The translations under genes and the position numbers were made by a program. DNA of 64,000 nt from Kordiimonas gwangyangensis DSM 19435 = JCM 12864. Its GTDB lineage: Bacteria; Pseudomonadota; Alphaproteobacteria; Sphingomonadales; Kordiimonadaceae. The stretch lies in contig NZ_AQXF01000007.1 in the NCBI RefSeq assembly GCF_000375545.1, positions 140,673 to 204,672 on the forward strand, given 5' to 3'. Below are positions 43,406 to 54,777 of this stretch, piece after piece (position 1 is the first letter of the stretch; every line of letters begins with the position of its first letter). The notes beneath the pieces are model-generated. The model did not search any database. It saw only the letters and a program-made list of their open reading frames with translations, and was not told where the DNA came from.

Positions 43406-44389
43406 ATGTTCAGATTTGCTGTCATCATTGCCATACTGTTTACATTGCCCGCTGTCGCCAGCGAAGACGGTGCCTATCTGCACTGGAACATCGATCACAC
43501 CCAGCGCACGCCAAAACCAGCGCATCCGCTGAATGCGGAGGAGATTGGCGTTCTCAACCACTATAAGATTGAGCACGACAGTGAAGGTCGCATCGCAAAA
43601 GTAACCTACATGCAAAGGGGCAAGCCCGCCGATGGCGGCGAATTTGGCGTTGCTTACACTGCTTTCACCTATTCACCCGAGCAAACCGTGGAAAGCTACA
43701 AAAACGCCGCTGGGGAAGCCGTGGCTGTACGCGGCATTTTGCGGAAAGTATACCATCACCCCAAGGGCGGCTTTTGGACACGTGTCACATTTGACAATGA
43801 AGCTGGCAGCGCCGCATCACCAAACGGCTATAGCGAACTGCGTGTGATCCGCGACACAAGCGGTCGCGTGGTAATGGAAACCCGGCATTCGAGTGACGGC
43901 AGCGTTGTCGCTGAACACAATGGCTTCATGAGCGCCCATTTTGTTTATGACGACAATGGCTTTGCCCGCTACCGCGAATTTCGCAATGAGCATGGCGAAC
44001 TTCAGAACGGCACGCTTGGCTACGCCCGTGTAGCGTTCAAGTTTGACCCGCACGGCAACTTCCTTGAGGAATACGCGGAAGATGCAGCGGGGGCATCAGC
44101 CACCATGTCTGCCGGTTTTCACCGCATAGAATGGCGTGAGTTCAATGCCTACGGCATGCCCGCGCGTGTCTATTATTTTGATGCGGAGGGCTATGTGTAC
44201 CAACCCTACGCCTATTCGGCCCGGGAATACCTGCCGTCAACGCAGCGTGCCAGCATCGCCTTTTTTGGACCGCGCGGCGAAGCTGTCATGCACCCGCAGG
44301 GCTTCCACCGCATGAACTATATTTACGCGCCAGACGGCAGCCTTCAACGCCGCACACGCCTGAACACTGAGGGTAAACCGGTTGAATGA
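43406..44389 (+). CDS. Exported protein with about 32-residue repeats, function unknown
   Basis: A 327-residue protein with a signal peptide (cleavage near AVA-SED, residue 18). From about residue 70 it is built of units of roughly 32 residues with the pattern GY/GF...D/G.G......G, for example NGFMSAHFVYDDNGFARYRE, LGYARVAFKFDPHGNFLEEY and QGFHRMNYIYAPDGSLQRR. The pattern recalls YD-type or WG-type beta repeats, but I cannot assign a family. GAGGG precedes the ATG. It is convergent with glucokinase 2 and has no operon partner. Confidence 0.75.
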   Translation: MFRFAVIIAILFTLPAVASEDGAYLHWNIDHTQRTPKPAHPLNAEEIGVLNHYKIEHDSEGRIAKVTYMQRGKPADGGEFGVAYTAFTYSPEQTVESYKNAAGEAVAVRGILRKVYHHPKGGFWTRVTFDNEAGSAASPNGYSELRVIRDTSGRVVMETRHSSDGSVVAEHNGFMSAHFVYDDNGFARYREFRNEHGELQNGTLGYARVAFKFDPHGNFLEEYAEDAAGASATMSAGFHRIEWREFNAYGMPARVYYFDAEGYVYQPYAYSAREYLPSTQRASIAFFGPRGEAVMHPQGFHRMNYIYAPDGSLQRRTRLNTEGKPVE

Positions 44390-44392
44390 TGA

Positions 44393-45355
44393 TTAAAGGA
44401 CAGCCGCGCCAATCAGGGCCGCATATTTGGCCGTGATCAGATTGACCGGGATACGGTCGAGGTAAGGCTGCATAGGCCCTTTGGCAACAAAGCGGCGTAA
44501 CAGGTCGCTTGATGGCACCATGCCCATGATCTTCGGCAGAATACCACCGCCCAGAAACACACCACCAGTCGCACCGTGCGCCAGCGCGATGTTGCCAGCC
44601 GAACTGCCGATGATGGAAAGGAACAGCTGCACCGCACGCGTACACGACGGTGCGCCACCATCGGCCGCAAGCTTGGTGATCTCAGCCGGGCTCAGGCCAC
44701 GGTCCCCGCTTCCACCATAATCCACAAGGAAACGGTGGATACGCGCGATACCCTCGCCGCAGAGGAATGTTTCAACCGACACGTGGCCCATCTCTGCGCG
44801 CAGGTGTTCGGTCAGGTCATGCTCAAGCCGGGTGGTGGGGGCAAAGGCCATGTTGCCACCCTCGGTGGGTACGGTTACCCAGTCACCGGCAACCGGCACC
44901 AGAAGTGCCACGCCAAAGCCCGTGCCCGGGCCCATGACGGAAATCGGGCCAGTCGCGTCATCCGCGCCTTTTTTGAGGGACACATAGTCCACACCCTCTT
45001 CCAGAAACTGGCAGGCGCCAGCCAGCGCGCCAAAATCATTGAGAAGGGTCACATTCTTCAGGCCATGTTCGGCCTCAAGCGACGCGGCATCTGCCTGCCA
45101 GCTGATATTGGTCAGGCGGCCATGACGTGCAGTGGTTGGGCCAGCAATCGCGAGACGGGCAAGCTGAGGGCGCTCATCACCCAGCGCAGTCAGGTATTTA
45201 CCAAGCATGTCGCTGATGCTCATGTGCTCAGCACAGGCATAAACGGTTACTTTTTCAATATGCGGTTTATGTTCGCCGGGAAGGAAGCGGGCTACGCCAA
45301 AACGGCCGTTTGTGCCGCCAATGTCTGCAACAACACAGGTTTCAGTGTTTGTCAT
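44393..45355 (-). CDS. glk: Glucokinase 2
   Basis: A 320-residue Glk-family kinase: VADIGGTNGRFGVARF, LLNDFGALAG, MGPGTGFGVALL and GGVFLGGGILPKI are present. AGGGGA precedes the ATG at 45355; the frame is open to 45400 but lacks family sequence there. It is a diverged paralogue of glucokinase 1. Its promoter has a LacI-A-type operator, so the two kinases belong to different regulons. It feeds the Entner-Doudoroff operon, which carries the same operator. Confidence 0.93.
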   Translation of the reverse strand: MTNTETCVVADIGGTNGRFGVARFLPGEHKPHIEKVTVYACAEHMSISDMLGKYLTALGDERPQLARLAIAGPTTARHGRLTNISWQADAASLEAEHGLKNVTLLNDFGALAGACQFLEEGVDYVSLKKGADDATGPISVMGPGTGFGVALLVPVAGDWVTVPTEGGNMAFAPTTRLEHDLTEHLRAEMGHVSVETFLCGEGIARIHRFLVDYGGSGDRGLSPAEITKLAADGGAPSCTRAVQLFLSIIGSSAGNIALAHGATGGVFLGGGILPKIMGMVPSSDLLRRFVAKGPMQPYLDRIPVNLITAKYAALIGAAVL

Positions 45356-45451
45356 GTGTTTCCCCTTCCCTGTGCGGCCGGCCTTTTCAGCCTGTTCCAC
45401 ACGGTACTGCTACTTCCCAACAGCGCCCCTTTTGACCTTAGGCGTTCAGTG

Positions 45452-45480
45452 TCTTTAGCGACAAAAGACAGCGCTGTCAA
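45452..45480 (-). promoter_or_regulatory. LacI-A-type operator and promoter of glucokinase 2
   Basis: AGACAGCGCTGTCA (45466-45479) differs from the perfect palindrome at one outer base. On the minus strand TTGACA (45480-45475) and TAAAGA (45457-45452) are exactly 17 nt apart. The operator covers the -35 box. Confidence 0.74.
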
Positions 45481-45652
45481 TTCAGGTCGTGACCTGCCTG
45501 AGACAATCGCGACACGGTAAAAGCTGCGGCTCATTGTCACGAAGTTCGCTTTCTTGCAGATGGCGTATTGTATTCCGCCCATACAGCTTGCTAATTTGTC
45601 GCCGGTTCGCTTTCGCTTTTGGTCCAATAAATCCACCTCAGGGGAGAATTCA

Positions 45653-46102
45653 GTGACACGCATGCTTCTGGCAGGGACAGTCCTTTGCTTGACCGCCTGC
45701 AGTGCGTCCGCTCCCGTACTGGATAGCGCGGCCATGCAAACGCGCCTTGCGCCGGTGCCCGCGAATATTCCCAACGGCAAGTGTGCCCTTCTTCTCAGCC
45801 CGCGAGAGGAAGGTGCGGCACCGGTATTCTTTCAGGTTGTCGGACGGCGGGACGCGTTCATCGCGCTCGACAAAAAGCAGCACAAGCTCAGCCTCAAACA
45901 GGCCAAGGGCAAACTGGCGAACGGCGTTTGGACTGAGCAGGAATTACTCGGACACAGGTTGACTGTGAACATCAACCTTCGTCATGCTGATGCCACGAAT
46001 GATGGTCAGCATTTCCGTGGTGTCATTTCGCTTACCAAGCCGGGCGGCTGGTCAAACGCTATTCCGATCGAAGGAACAACCCAATGCCGGAGCAGGAACT
46101 GA
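45653..46102 (+). CDS. Small putative lipoprotein of unknown function
   Basis: A 149-residue protein from the GTG at 45653, with GGGGAG upstream. The signal peptide ends in a lipobox-like LCLTAC, so it is probably lipidated at about Cys17. The remainder (LLLSPREEGAAPVFFQVVGR and so on) matches no family I know. The C-terminal 19 bp overlap the start of glpD in another frame, so the two are probably co-transcribed. A later ATG at 45662 would shorten the signal peptide only slightly. Confidence 0.65.
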   Translation: MTRMLLAGTVLCLTACSASAPVLDSAAMQTRLAPVPANIPNGKCALLLSPREEGAAPVFFQVVGRRDAFIALDKKQHKLSLKQAKGKLANGVWTEQELLGHRLTVNINLRHADATNDGQHFRGVISLTKPGGWSNAIPIEGTTQCRSRN

Positions 46103-47595
46103 AAGAGTTTGATGTCTTCATCATTGGCGGCGGCATCAACGGTGTTGGTATCGCGCGCGACGCGGCGGGGCGTGGCCTCAAGGTCTGCCTTGTAGAGCAA
46201 AACGACCTCGCCAGCGCCACATCAAGCGCCAGCTCCAAGCTTATCCACGGCGGCCTGCGCTATCTTGAAAATTACGAGTTTCATCTGGTGCGCGAAAGCC
46301 TGCAGGAACGTGAAATCCTGATGGCGATGGCGCCGCACCTTATTCACCCCATGCGTTTCATCCTGCCCCACCATGCAGGCCTGCGCCCGGCCTTCATCCT
46401 GCGCATCGGGCTTTGGCTTTATGACCATATTGGCGGCCGCAAGAAACTGCCTGCCACAAAGACCCTGAATTTGCAGAACCCGGCGGAGAAATCTCCCCTG
46501 AAACCCGAATTCAAAAAGGCTTTCGAATATTCTGACTGCTGGGTGGACGACAGCAGGCTTGTGGTAGCGAACGCCGTGGACGCGGCCAAGCGCGGTGCAG
46601 CCATCCTGCCCCGCCACCGCTTCGTACATGCCGAAAAAGACGGCCCGCTATGGAATGTGGAATATATCACTCCCAGCCACACGCGGGAGCGCGTGCGCTG
46701 CAAAGTGGTTATAAACGCTGCAGGCCCGTGGGTTGATCTTGTGCAGGAACATCTGCCGGTGATGAGCGGAACGGTCAACAACATGCGCCTTGTCAAAGGC
46801 AGCCATATCGTGGTGCCGAAGCTTTATGATGGCGACCGCGCCTTCACCTTCCAGGGCAGCGACGGGCGTGTGGTTTTCGCCATTCCTTACCGCGGGGCTT
46901 ATACCCTCATCGGCACAACGGACGTGCCCTATGAGGGCGATCCGGCGCGGGTGAAGATCGATGCGAAGGAGACCAGCTACCTTTGCGCGCTGGCGTCTGA
47001 ATATTTTTCGACCACCATTTCGCCGGAACAGGTTGTCTGGGCCTATTCCGGTGTTCGCCCGCTCTATGACGACGGGGAGAAAAACGCCTCCAAAACCACA
47101 CGGGACTATGTGCTGGAACTGGAGGCCGACCATGAAACACCACCGCTTCTCAGCATCTATGGTGGCAAGGTGACGACGTACCGCAGGCTTGCGGAAGATG
47201 CGCTCGAGAAACTCGCACCCTATATCCCCCACGCCCACAAAACATGGACGTCGGGCACCAGCCTGCCGGGCGGTGATATCCCGGGTGGTGATTTCGAGGC
47301 ATTTTACCGCGAGATGCAGGAAAACTACGCTTGGCTCAGCCCCGTAGTGTTGCGCCGGATGTGCCTCGCCTACGGCACGGATGTCGCACAGATATTGCAC
47401 ACTTCCCGCGCAGTGGGCGAACTGGGTGTGCATTTTGGCGCAGGCCTGTATGAGCGTGAGGTTGCCTACCTGATGGCGCAGGAATGGGCCATTTCAGCCG
47501 ATGATGTCCTGTGGCGCCGCAGCAAGCTCGGGCTTGAGCTATCAGCCGCAGAACAAAAGACCCTCGCCAACTGGATGGCCGCGCATCAGCCCTGA
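46084..47595 (+). CDS. glpD: Glycerol-3-phosphate dehydrogenase (FAD, membrane-associated)
   Basis: A 503-residue FAD enzyme oxidising glycerol 3-phosphate to dihydroxyacetone phosphate and feeding electrons to quinones. FIIGGGINGVGIARDAAGRG (FAD motif), SSASSKLIHGGLRYLENYEF, and IGTTDVPYEGDP are typical. It converges with glpK, with 2 bp between the stops. No glpF or glpR is seen in the window. Confidence 0.96.
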   Translation: MPEQELKEFDVFIIGGGINGVGIARDAAGRGLKVCLVEQNDLASATSSASSKLIHGGLRYLENYEFHLVRESLQEREILMAMAPHLIHPMRFILPHHAGLRPAFILRIGLWLYDHIGGRKKLPATKTLNLQNPAEKSPLKPEFKKAFEYSDCWVDDSRLVVANAVDAAKRGAAILPRHRFVHAEKDGPLWNVEYITPSHTRERVRCKVVINAAGPWVDLVQEHLPVMSGTVNNMRLVKGSHIVVPKLYDGDRAFTFQGSDGRVVFAIPYRGAYTLIGTTDVPYEGDPARVKIDAKETSYLCALASEYFSTTISPEQVVWAYSGVRPLYDDGEKNASKTTRDYVLELEADHETPPLLSIYGGKVTTYRRLAEDALEKLAPYIPHAHKTWTSGTSLPGGDIPGGDFEAFYREMQENYAWLSPVVLRRMCLAYGTDVAQILHTSRAVGELGVHFGAGLYEREVAYLMAQEWAISADDVLWRRSKLGLELSAAEQKTLANWMAAHQP

Positions 47596-47597
47596 GG

Positions 47598-49085
47598 TCA
47601 GGCGCAAAACGCCTGCGCCGCCTTGACCGCCCGACCCCATTTCTGAAGCTTCTCCCCTCGTTCGCTCTCATTAATTACGGGATCGAAACGTTTTTCCATG
47701 CGCCAGTTTTTGGCGATATCCTCAAGCGAGCCATAGATGCCGGCCTCAAGCCCCGCAAGATAAGCGGCACCCAGCGCCGTGGTCTCCATCACTTCGGGCC
47801 GGTCAACGGTCAGTGCCAGGGTATCGGCCAGATTCTGCACCATCCAGTCGTTCGCCACCATGCCTCCATCCACCCGCAGGACGGATGGCTTGATACCGTC
47901 TTCCGCCATGGCGCTGAAAAGATCATGTGTCTGATGGCAGATAGACTCCAGGGTCGCACGCACCAATTCGGCCCGTCCGGTCGCTCGGGTCATGCCGAAT
48001 ATGGCGGCACGAACATCAGGGTCCCAGTGCGGGGCACCGAGGCCCGTGAAGGCGGGCACCATATAAACACCGCCGCTATCCTTGACCGATGTGGCCAGCT
48101 TCTCACTTTCCTTCGCGCTTTCGATGATCTTGATACCGTCCCTAAGCCACTGAACAGCCGCGCCTGCGATAAAGATGGAGCCTTCCAGCGCGTAGGTTGT
48201 CTCGCCCTTCAGCCGGTAGGCTACTGTGGTCAGCAGTCGGTTCTTGCTGCCGACAAACTCGGTGCTGGTGTTCATCAGCACAAAACAACCCGTGCCATAG
48301 GTGCTTTTGATCGCCCCTTCCGTGAAACAGCACTGGCCAATCGTTGCGGCCTGCTGGTCCCCCGCCACCCCAAGGATGGGGATGGCGCGCCCGAACAGAT
48401 CCTTGTCTGTCTCACCATAATTGGCGGCACAGTCCTTCACTTCAGGAAGCAGTGACTGCGGCACATTAAAGAGCTTTAATAGCTCGCTGTCCCATTCCTG
48501 TGTGCGGATATTGAATATGCTGGAACGGCTGGCGTTGGTGGCGTCGGTTGCATGAGTGCGCCCGCCCGTCAGCTTCATAATGAGGAAACTGTCGATGGTG
48601 CCCCACGCCAGTTTGCCGTCGTCTGCGGCTTTGCGGGCACCGTCTATATTGTCCAGCATCCAGGCGACTTTGGTGCCAGAGAAATAAGGGTCAAGCAGCA
48701 GGCCTGTTTTCTCCTGCACCACCTCCTCCGCGCCGTCAGCCTTCAGCTTGCGGCAAACATCTGCGGTGCGCCGGTCTTGCCAGACGATAGCATTGTGGAT
48801 GGGCTTGCCACTCTCACGCTCCCAGATGACGGAGGTTTCGCGTTGGTTGGTAATACCGATAGCAACAACGCGGCAGCCTTTGCTTTCGGCTTCCCGAAGG
48901 GCATCCTGCGCGGTCTTGAGGCTGGTGTCCCAAATCTCGTTGGCGTCATGCTCGACCCAGCCGTCGGCCGGATAATGCTGCTGAAACTCAGCCTGCTTGA
49001 GCGCAATGATTTCGCCCGATTTATTGAACACAATGGCACGGCTTGACGTGGTGCCCTGGTCCATCGCCAGAATGCAGTCCTGCAT
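47598..49085 (-). CDS. glpK: Glycerol kinase
   Basis: A 495-residue FGGY-family kinase phosphorylating glycerol. [15 protein letters not shown] at the N-terminus, [36 protein letters not shown] and [15 protein letters not shown] are all present. Two ATG codons are possible (49091 and 49085); GGGGGA favours 49085. It is convergent with glpD, with which it forms the glycerol pathway. Confidence 0.96.
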   Translation of the reverse strand: MQDCILAMDQGTTSSRAIVFNKSGEIIALKQAEFQQHYPADGWVEHDANEIWDTSLKTAQDALREAESKGCRVVAIGITNQRETSVIWERESGKPIHNAIVWQDRRTADVCRKLKADGAEEVVQEKTGLLLDPYFSGTKVAWMLDNIDGARKAADDGKLAWGTIDSFLIMKLTGGRTHATDATNASRSSIFNIRTQEWDSELLKLFNVPQSLLPEVKDCAANYGETDKDLFGRAIPILGVAGDQQAATIGQCCFTEGAIKSTYGTGCFVLMNTSTEFVGSKNRLLTTVAYRLKGETTYALEGSIFIAGAAVQWLRDGIKIIESAKESEKLATSVKDSGGVYMVPAFTGLGAPHWDPDVRAAIFGMTRATGRAELVRATLESICHQTHDLFSAMAEDGIKPSVLRVDGGMVANDWMVQNLADTLALTVDRPEVMETTALGAAYLAGLEAGIYGSLEDIAKNWRMEKRFDPVINESERGEKLQKWGRAVKAAQAFCA

Positions 49086-49187
49086 AAACAAGTCCCCCGA
49101 AACACTGCCACAGCTCTTGTGTGGCCCTTCCGGGGGACAGTTTGGCAGATGCGGCGCTCGCCTTCAATGGGGCGGGCGCGGCGTCTT

Positions 49188-51224
49188 CTAGTTTGCTGAC
49201 GTGAAGCGAACAGCCATGCCACCACCGGGCGCAAGCCGCAGGGCCATCTTATCCGCCGCTGTCACGGTTTTCTTCTCAATGACCATGGCGTAGGGGTTGG
49301 TATCCCAATCAGCGTCGTCACCGTCACGGTAGATTTCCGCCGTATAGCTGCGGCCTGCATCCAAGAAGTCGAGCGACACTTCAAGCGTACGGCCTTCCTC
49401 GTTAGTCAAGCTACCAAGGAACCAATCGTCCCCGCCACGCTCCTTACGCGCGAAGGTGACAAAGTCACCAATCTCACCATTAAGCGCGATGCTGGTCTCC
49501 CAGTCTGTCGGCACATCGCGGATAAACTGGAAGGCATCCATGCGCGCCTCGTAGTTCTCCGGCAGGTCTGCCGCCATCTGGATGGGGCTATAGAGCACCA
49601 CATAAAGCGACAGCTGTTTAGCCAGTGTGGTGCGCACGCGGTCGTTTGGCTGCTCTTCTTCGAACAGCAGGTCAAAGATGCCAGGCGTGAAGTCCATCGG
49701 GCCAGAAAGCATACGGGTATAAGGCAGTACAGCCGTATGGCTCGGCGGGTTACCAGGCGAGCCCCAGGCGTTGTATTCCTGCCCACGCGCACCTTCCCGC
49801 GCAATCCAGTTCGGGTAGGTACGACGCAGACCGGTATCCTTGATCGGTTCGTGGCTATTGATGGCAATCTTGTGTTTGGCTGCTTCGATAAGCACACGCT
49901 TGTGGTGTTCGCTCATGAACTGGCCATCATGCCACTCAAAGATAGCATTGCCGTTTTCATCGAGGCGCTTGATATCACCACCATGCGCTACATAGCCGGT
50001 CTTCACCTGCGCCACGCCGTTCTTGGCCAAAAGCTCGAACGAATCCGCCATCTGGTTTTCATAGTTGGTAACACTGCCAGATGTCTCGTGGTGGCCCACA
50101 ATGCGCACACCGCGGTCACGGGCATATTTGCCAAGTTCCGTCAGGTTATAGTCGGGATATGGTTTGGTGAAATTGAACACATCGCCGTTGTTGAACCAGT
50201 CACCGTCCCAGCCTTCGTTCCAGCCTTCAACGAGCACGCCGTCAAAGCCGTTTTTGGCCGCAAAGTCGATATAGCGCTTGGTATTGGCCGTCGTGGCACC
50301 GTGTTTGGGCCCGGAGCCCCAGGTCTCCACCGCCAGATGCATGCCCCACCAGATACCAACATATTTGCCCGGCTTCACCCAGCTCACATCGCCAAGCTTG
50401 TTTGGCTCATTGAGGTTGAGGATAAGGTTGGAGTCAAGAAGCCCGGTCGCGCTTTCAGTGATTTGCAGGGTACGCCAAGGCGTGACAAAAGCGCCGTCCA
50501 GCTGGACTTTGATGCCGTCCGGTCCCGGCGCGAGGTCTGCTTCAAACGTGGTGCCATGCTTTTTCAGGAGCGACATACCGGAATAGTTGGTCAGCGCCGC
50601 CTCATGGATGGAGATATGCAGCCCATCATCGCGCCGCATGGTGATTGGTGTGTGTGCGAGTGGTACCTGGTGCAGGCGGGTCTCGTTGTAGATATACTCG
50701 TACCGGTTCCACCAGCGGGCCGGAATCCACCACACGGTTGCTTCTTCCGCAAAGGCGAATTCGGTGATCTCGTCCGTGATACCAATCGCCCCAAAGCCGC
50801 CATCAGCGGGCACGTCATAGCGGAAGCCGATACCGTCATCATAAACGCGGAACACAACGTTCAGGTGACGTTTAGCGCCGTCCACTTCCGCCACCGCGAC
50901 AGACAGCTGGTTATAGTGGTTGCGCACAAAATGGCGTTCACCCCATGGCTGCTCCCACGTCTCATCGAAAGTGGAAGTGTCGGTGGCTGTGATCTCCAGC
51001 CCCTTCTCGAAACCCTTTTGCTCCGACAAGCGGAAGCCAAGCTGCGACGGGTCAAGCACGGACTTGCCGTCACGCGCTACCGCGTAATACAGCCGGCCAT
51101 TCTCGGTCATAACCGATACGGAAAGTTTGCCGTCAGGTGACGTGACCTGCGCGGTGTCAGCGGCGAATGCCGCCACGGGCGCCAAAAGCGCGATCAGAAA
51201 AATGGAAACAATGCGTTTCAGCAT
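49188..51224 (-). CDS. Glycoside hydrolase family 97 (alpha-glucosidase-like)
   Basis: A 678-residue exported enzyme: signal peptide LKRIVSIFLIALLAPVAAFA, an N-terminal beta-sandwich, a (beta/alpha)8 barrel with LVEGWNEGWDGDW, IVGHHETSGSV and INSHEPIKDTGLRRTYPNW, and a C-terminal beta domain. Family members such as SusB hydrolyse alpha-glucosides from the non-reducing end. GAGGGG precedes the ATG at 51224. A LacI-A-type operator lies about 185 bp upstream. It should release glucose in the periplasm for the SGLT symporter. Confidence 0.93.
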   Translation of the reverse strand: MLKRIVSIFLIALLAPVAAFAADTAQVTSPDGKLSVSVMTENGRLYYAVARDGKSVLDPSQLGFRLSEQKGFEKGLEITATDTSTFDETWEQPWGERHFVRNHYNQLSVAVAEVDGAKRHLNVVFRVYDDGIGFRYDVPADGGFGAIGITDEITEFAFAEEATVWWIPARWWNRYEYIYNETRLHQVPLAHTPITMRRDDGLHISIHEAALTNYSGMSLLKKHGTTFEADLAPGPDGIKVQLDGAFVTPWRTLQITESATGLLDSNLILNLNEPNKLGDVSWVKPGKYVGIWWGMHLAVETWGSGPKHGATTANTKRYIDFAAKNGFDGVLVEGWNEGWDGDWFNNGDVFNFTKPYPDYNLTELGKYARDRGVRIVGHHETSGSVTNYENQMADSFELLAKNGVAQVKTGYVAHGGDIKRLDENGNAIFEWHDGQFMSEHHKRVLIEAAKHKIAINSHEPIKDTGLRRTYPNWIAREGARGQEYNAWGSPGNPPSHTAVLPYTRMLSGPMDFTPGIFDLLFEEEQPNDRVRTTLAKQLSLYVVLYSPIQMAADLPENYEARMDAFQFIRDVPTDWETSIALNGEIGDFVTFARKERGGDDWFLGSLTNEEGRTLEVSLDFLDAGRSYTAEIYRDGDDADWDTNPYAMVIEKKTVTAADKMALRLAPGGGMAVRFTSAN

Positions 51225-51393
51225 CGATTGCCCCTCATAGTCTACGGAACACACAGAGCGCTTCCTCACGCCTTATGTGTTCGACCTTGTTATACCTGCG
51301 CTTCGCCCGAGGGGCCCGGGTCTTATATTTTATTTGAAGCGGTGACAGGGATACCCAGCGCGCGATGTGCGCGCCTCATCCTTCCCACGGTGA

Positions 51394-51422
51394 TTAGTAT
51401 GGATATTAGACAGCGCTGTCAA
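51394..51422 (-). promoter_or_regulatory. LacI-A-type operator and promoter of the GH97 gene
   Basis: AGACAGCGCTGTCA (51408-51421), with TTGACA (51422-51417) and TACTAA (51399-51394) on the minus strand 17 nt apart. The 170-bp leader after it shows no gene. Confidence 0.74.
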
Positions 51423-51441
51423 TAAAGGAGCGATGAGCGCG

Positions 51442-52251
51442 CTATCCGACAGGAGATAGCCGCGTCCGCGCACCACGCCCACGGCGCACACGCGTGACCG
51501 ATTGGCACGCCTCCCGCAGTGTGGATGCCAGATAGCGCGATAGCCGGTCCTGCCCGGCGCCTGTCGCAATCAGTTCGTTCCGGACCGAAATGATAACCCC
51601 CGGAAGACGCCGGCGCGTGGCATGCCGGTTCAAGGTGTGGGTAGCACCATCTTCTTTACCGTAAGGTTCGTTCATGCTGATTTTATAGGTACCATCATGC
51701 AGGAAGACCGACCTTAAGGCATCAGAGAGACCTGAGGGCTCATCCTCAATAAGCGCTATCTCAATGTCCCTGGCATTCGGCATTTCAGGAGAGAAGGACT
51801 GGATGCACACAACCGCAGCATTTGGGCTGCGACGGCTGATAGTATTGAGCGCACGCTCTATAGCACTATCAAACGGCACATAGATACCCTCGCGCCTCAT
51901 CTCAAGTGCTTCAATGTCGAGGTTCGCATTTCCCGGAATTGCCCGGCCACGGTAAGAGTGAGGCACCACGTCCGACGCATCCGGCGCACGGTTGCAGTTA
52001 TAGGCAAGCCTTGAAAACCGCTGCAGGATTGCCTGTGCGTCCAAAAGGTCGGACATACGGTCAGTAACAACAGCCGCGCCTATATCCCACGCAATATGGC
52101 CCTCCAACGCATCGCGCGGGAGGCCAAGCGTGCCTAGCCGTTCCGGCAACCTGTTGGATGCGTGTTCGCACACCAGCAAAACATCAGCACTGCCAAGCGG
52201 GTTCAAACGTTCCACCGCCGGGCCGTCATTGATCCCCAAAAGTTGCGCCAC
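51442..52251 (-). CDS. N-formylglutamate amidohydrolase family protein
   Basis: A 269-residue protein starting with GTG at 52251. VLLVCEHASNRLPERLGTLG, HIAWDIGAAVV and RLAYNCNRAPDASD are the family signature (HutG-type N-formylglutamate deformylase, zinc-dependent). No other histidine-degradation gene is nearby, so the real substrate may be another N-acyl amino acid. It stands alone between the GH97 gene and katG. Confidence 0.9.
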   Translation of the reverse strand: MAQLLGINDGPAVERLNPLGSADVLLVCEHASNRLPERLGTLGLPRDALEGHIAWDIGAAVVTDRMSDLLDAQAILQRFSRLAYNCNRAPDASDVVPHSYRGRAIPGNANLDIEALEMRREGIYVPFDSAIERALNTISRRSPNAAVVCIQSFSPEMPNARDIEIALIEDEPSGLSDALRSVFLHDGTYKISMNEPYGKEDGATHTLNRHATRRRLPGVIISVRNELIATGAGQDRLSRYLASTLREACQSVTRVRRGRGARTRLSPVG

Positions 52252-52346
52252 TGCCCAGACCCTTCACACTGTTCCGATATAAAGCTGTCTGCCCAATATT
52301 TGTGACAGTGCCGTTACGAAGGGACTGTGGCGCTGATGGGAAGCTC

Positions 52347-52382
52347 CAAAAAGCAGACGGCGGCACACAAGGTACCGCCGTC
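52347..52382 (-). terminator. Terminator of katG
   Basis: On the minus strand GACGGCGG (52382-52375) pairs perfectly with CCGCCGTC (52363-52356) around an 11-nt loop and is followed by TGCTTTTTGG. It ends the katG transcript before the N-formylglutamate amidohydrolase gene. Confidence 0.75.
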
Positions 52383-52406
52383 CACAAGTTTCTGACTTAT
52401 ATTCGC

Positions 52407-54653
<2,247 letters not shown>

Positions 54654-54777
54654 TTATTTCTGATAGGATAAAGGTTTGCTTTTGTGAAATTGATTGCCTT
54701 GGTCTCATAAATCCAAAAAAACGATTTATTGGATTCTTAATTATCGGCTGAATAAAATTACGAGTCGCTACTACGCG

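Noticed and set aside
49737..51140. A 467-codon open frame opposite the GH97 gene
   Set aside because: Antisense to a clear GH97 enzyme and without domain features.
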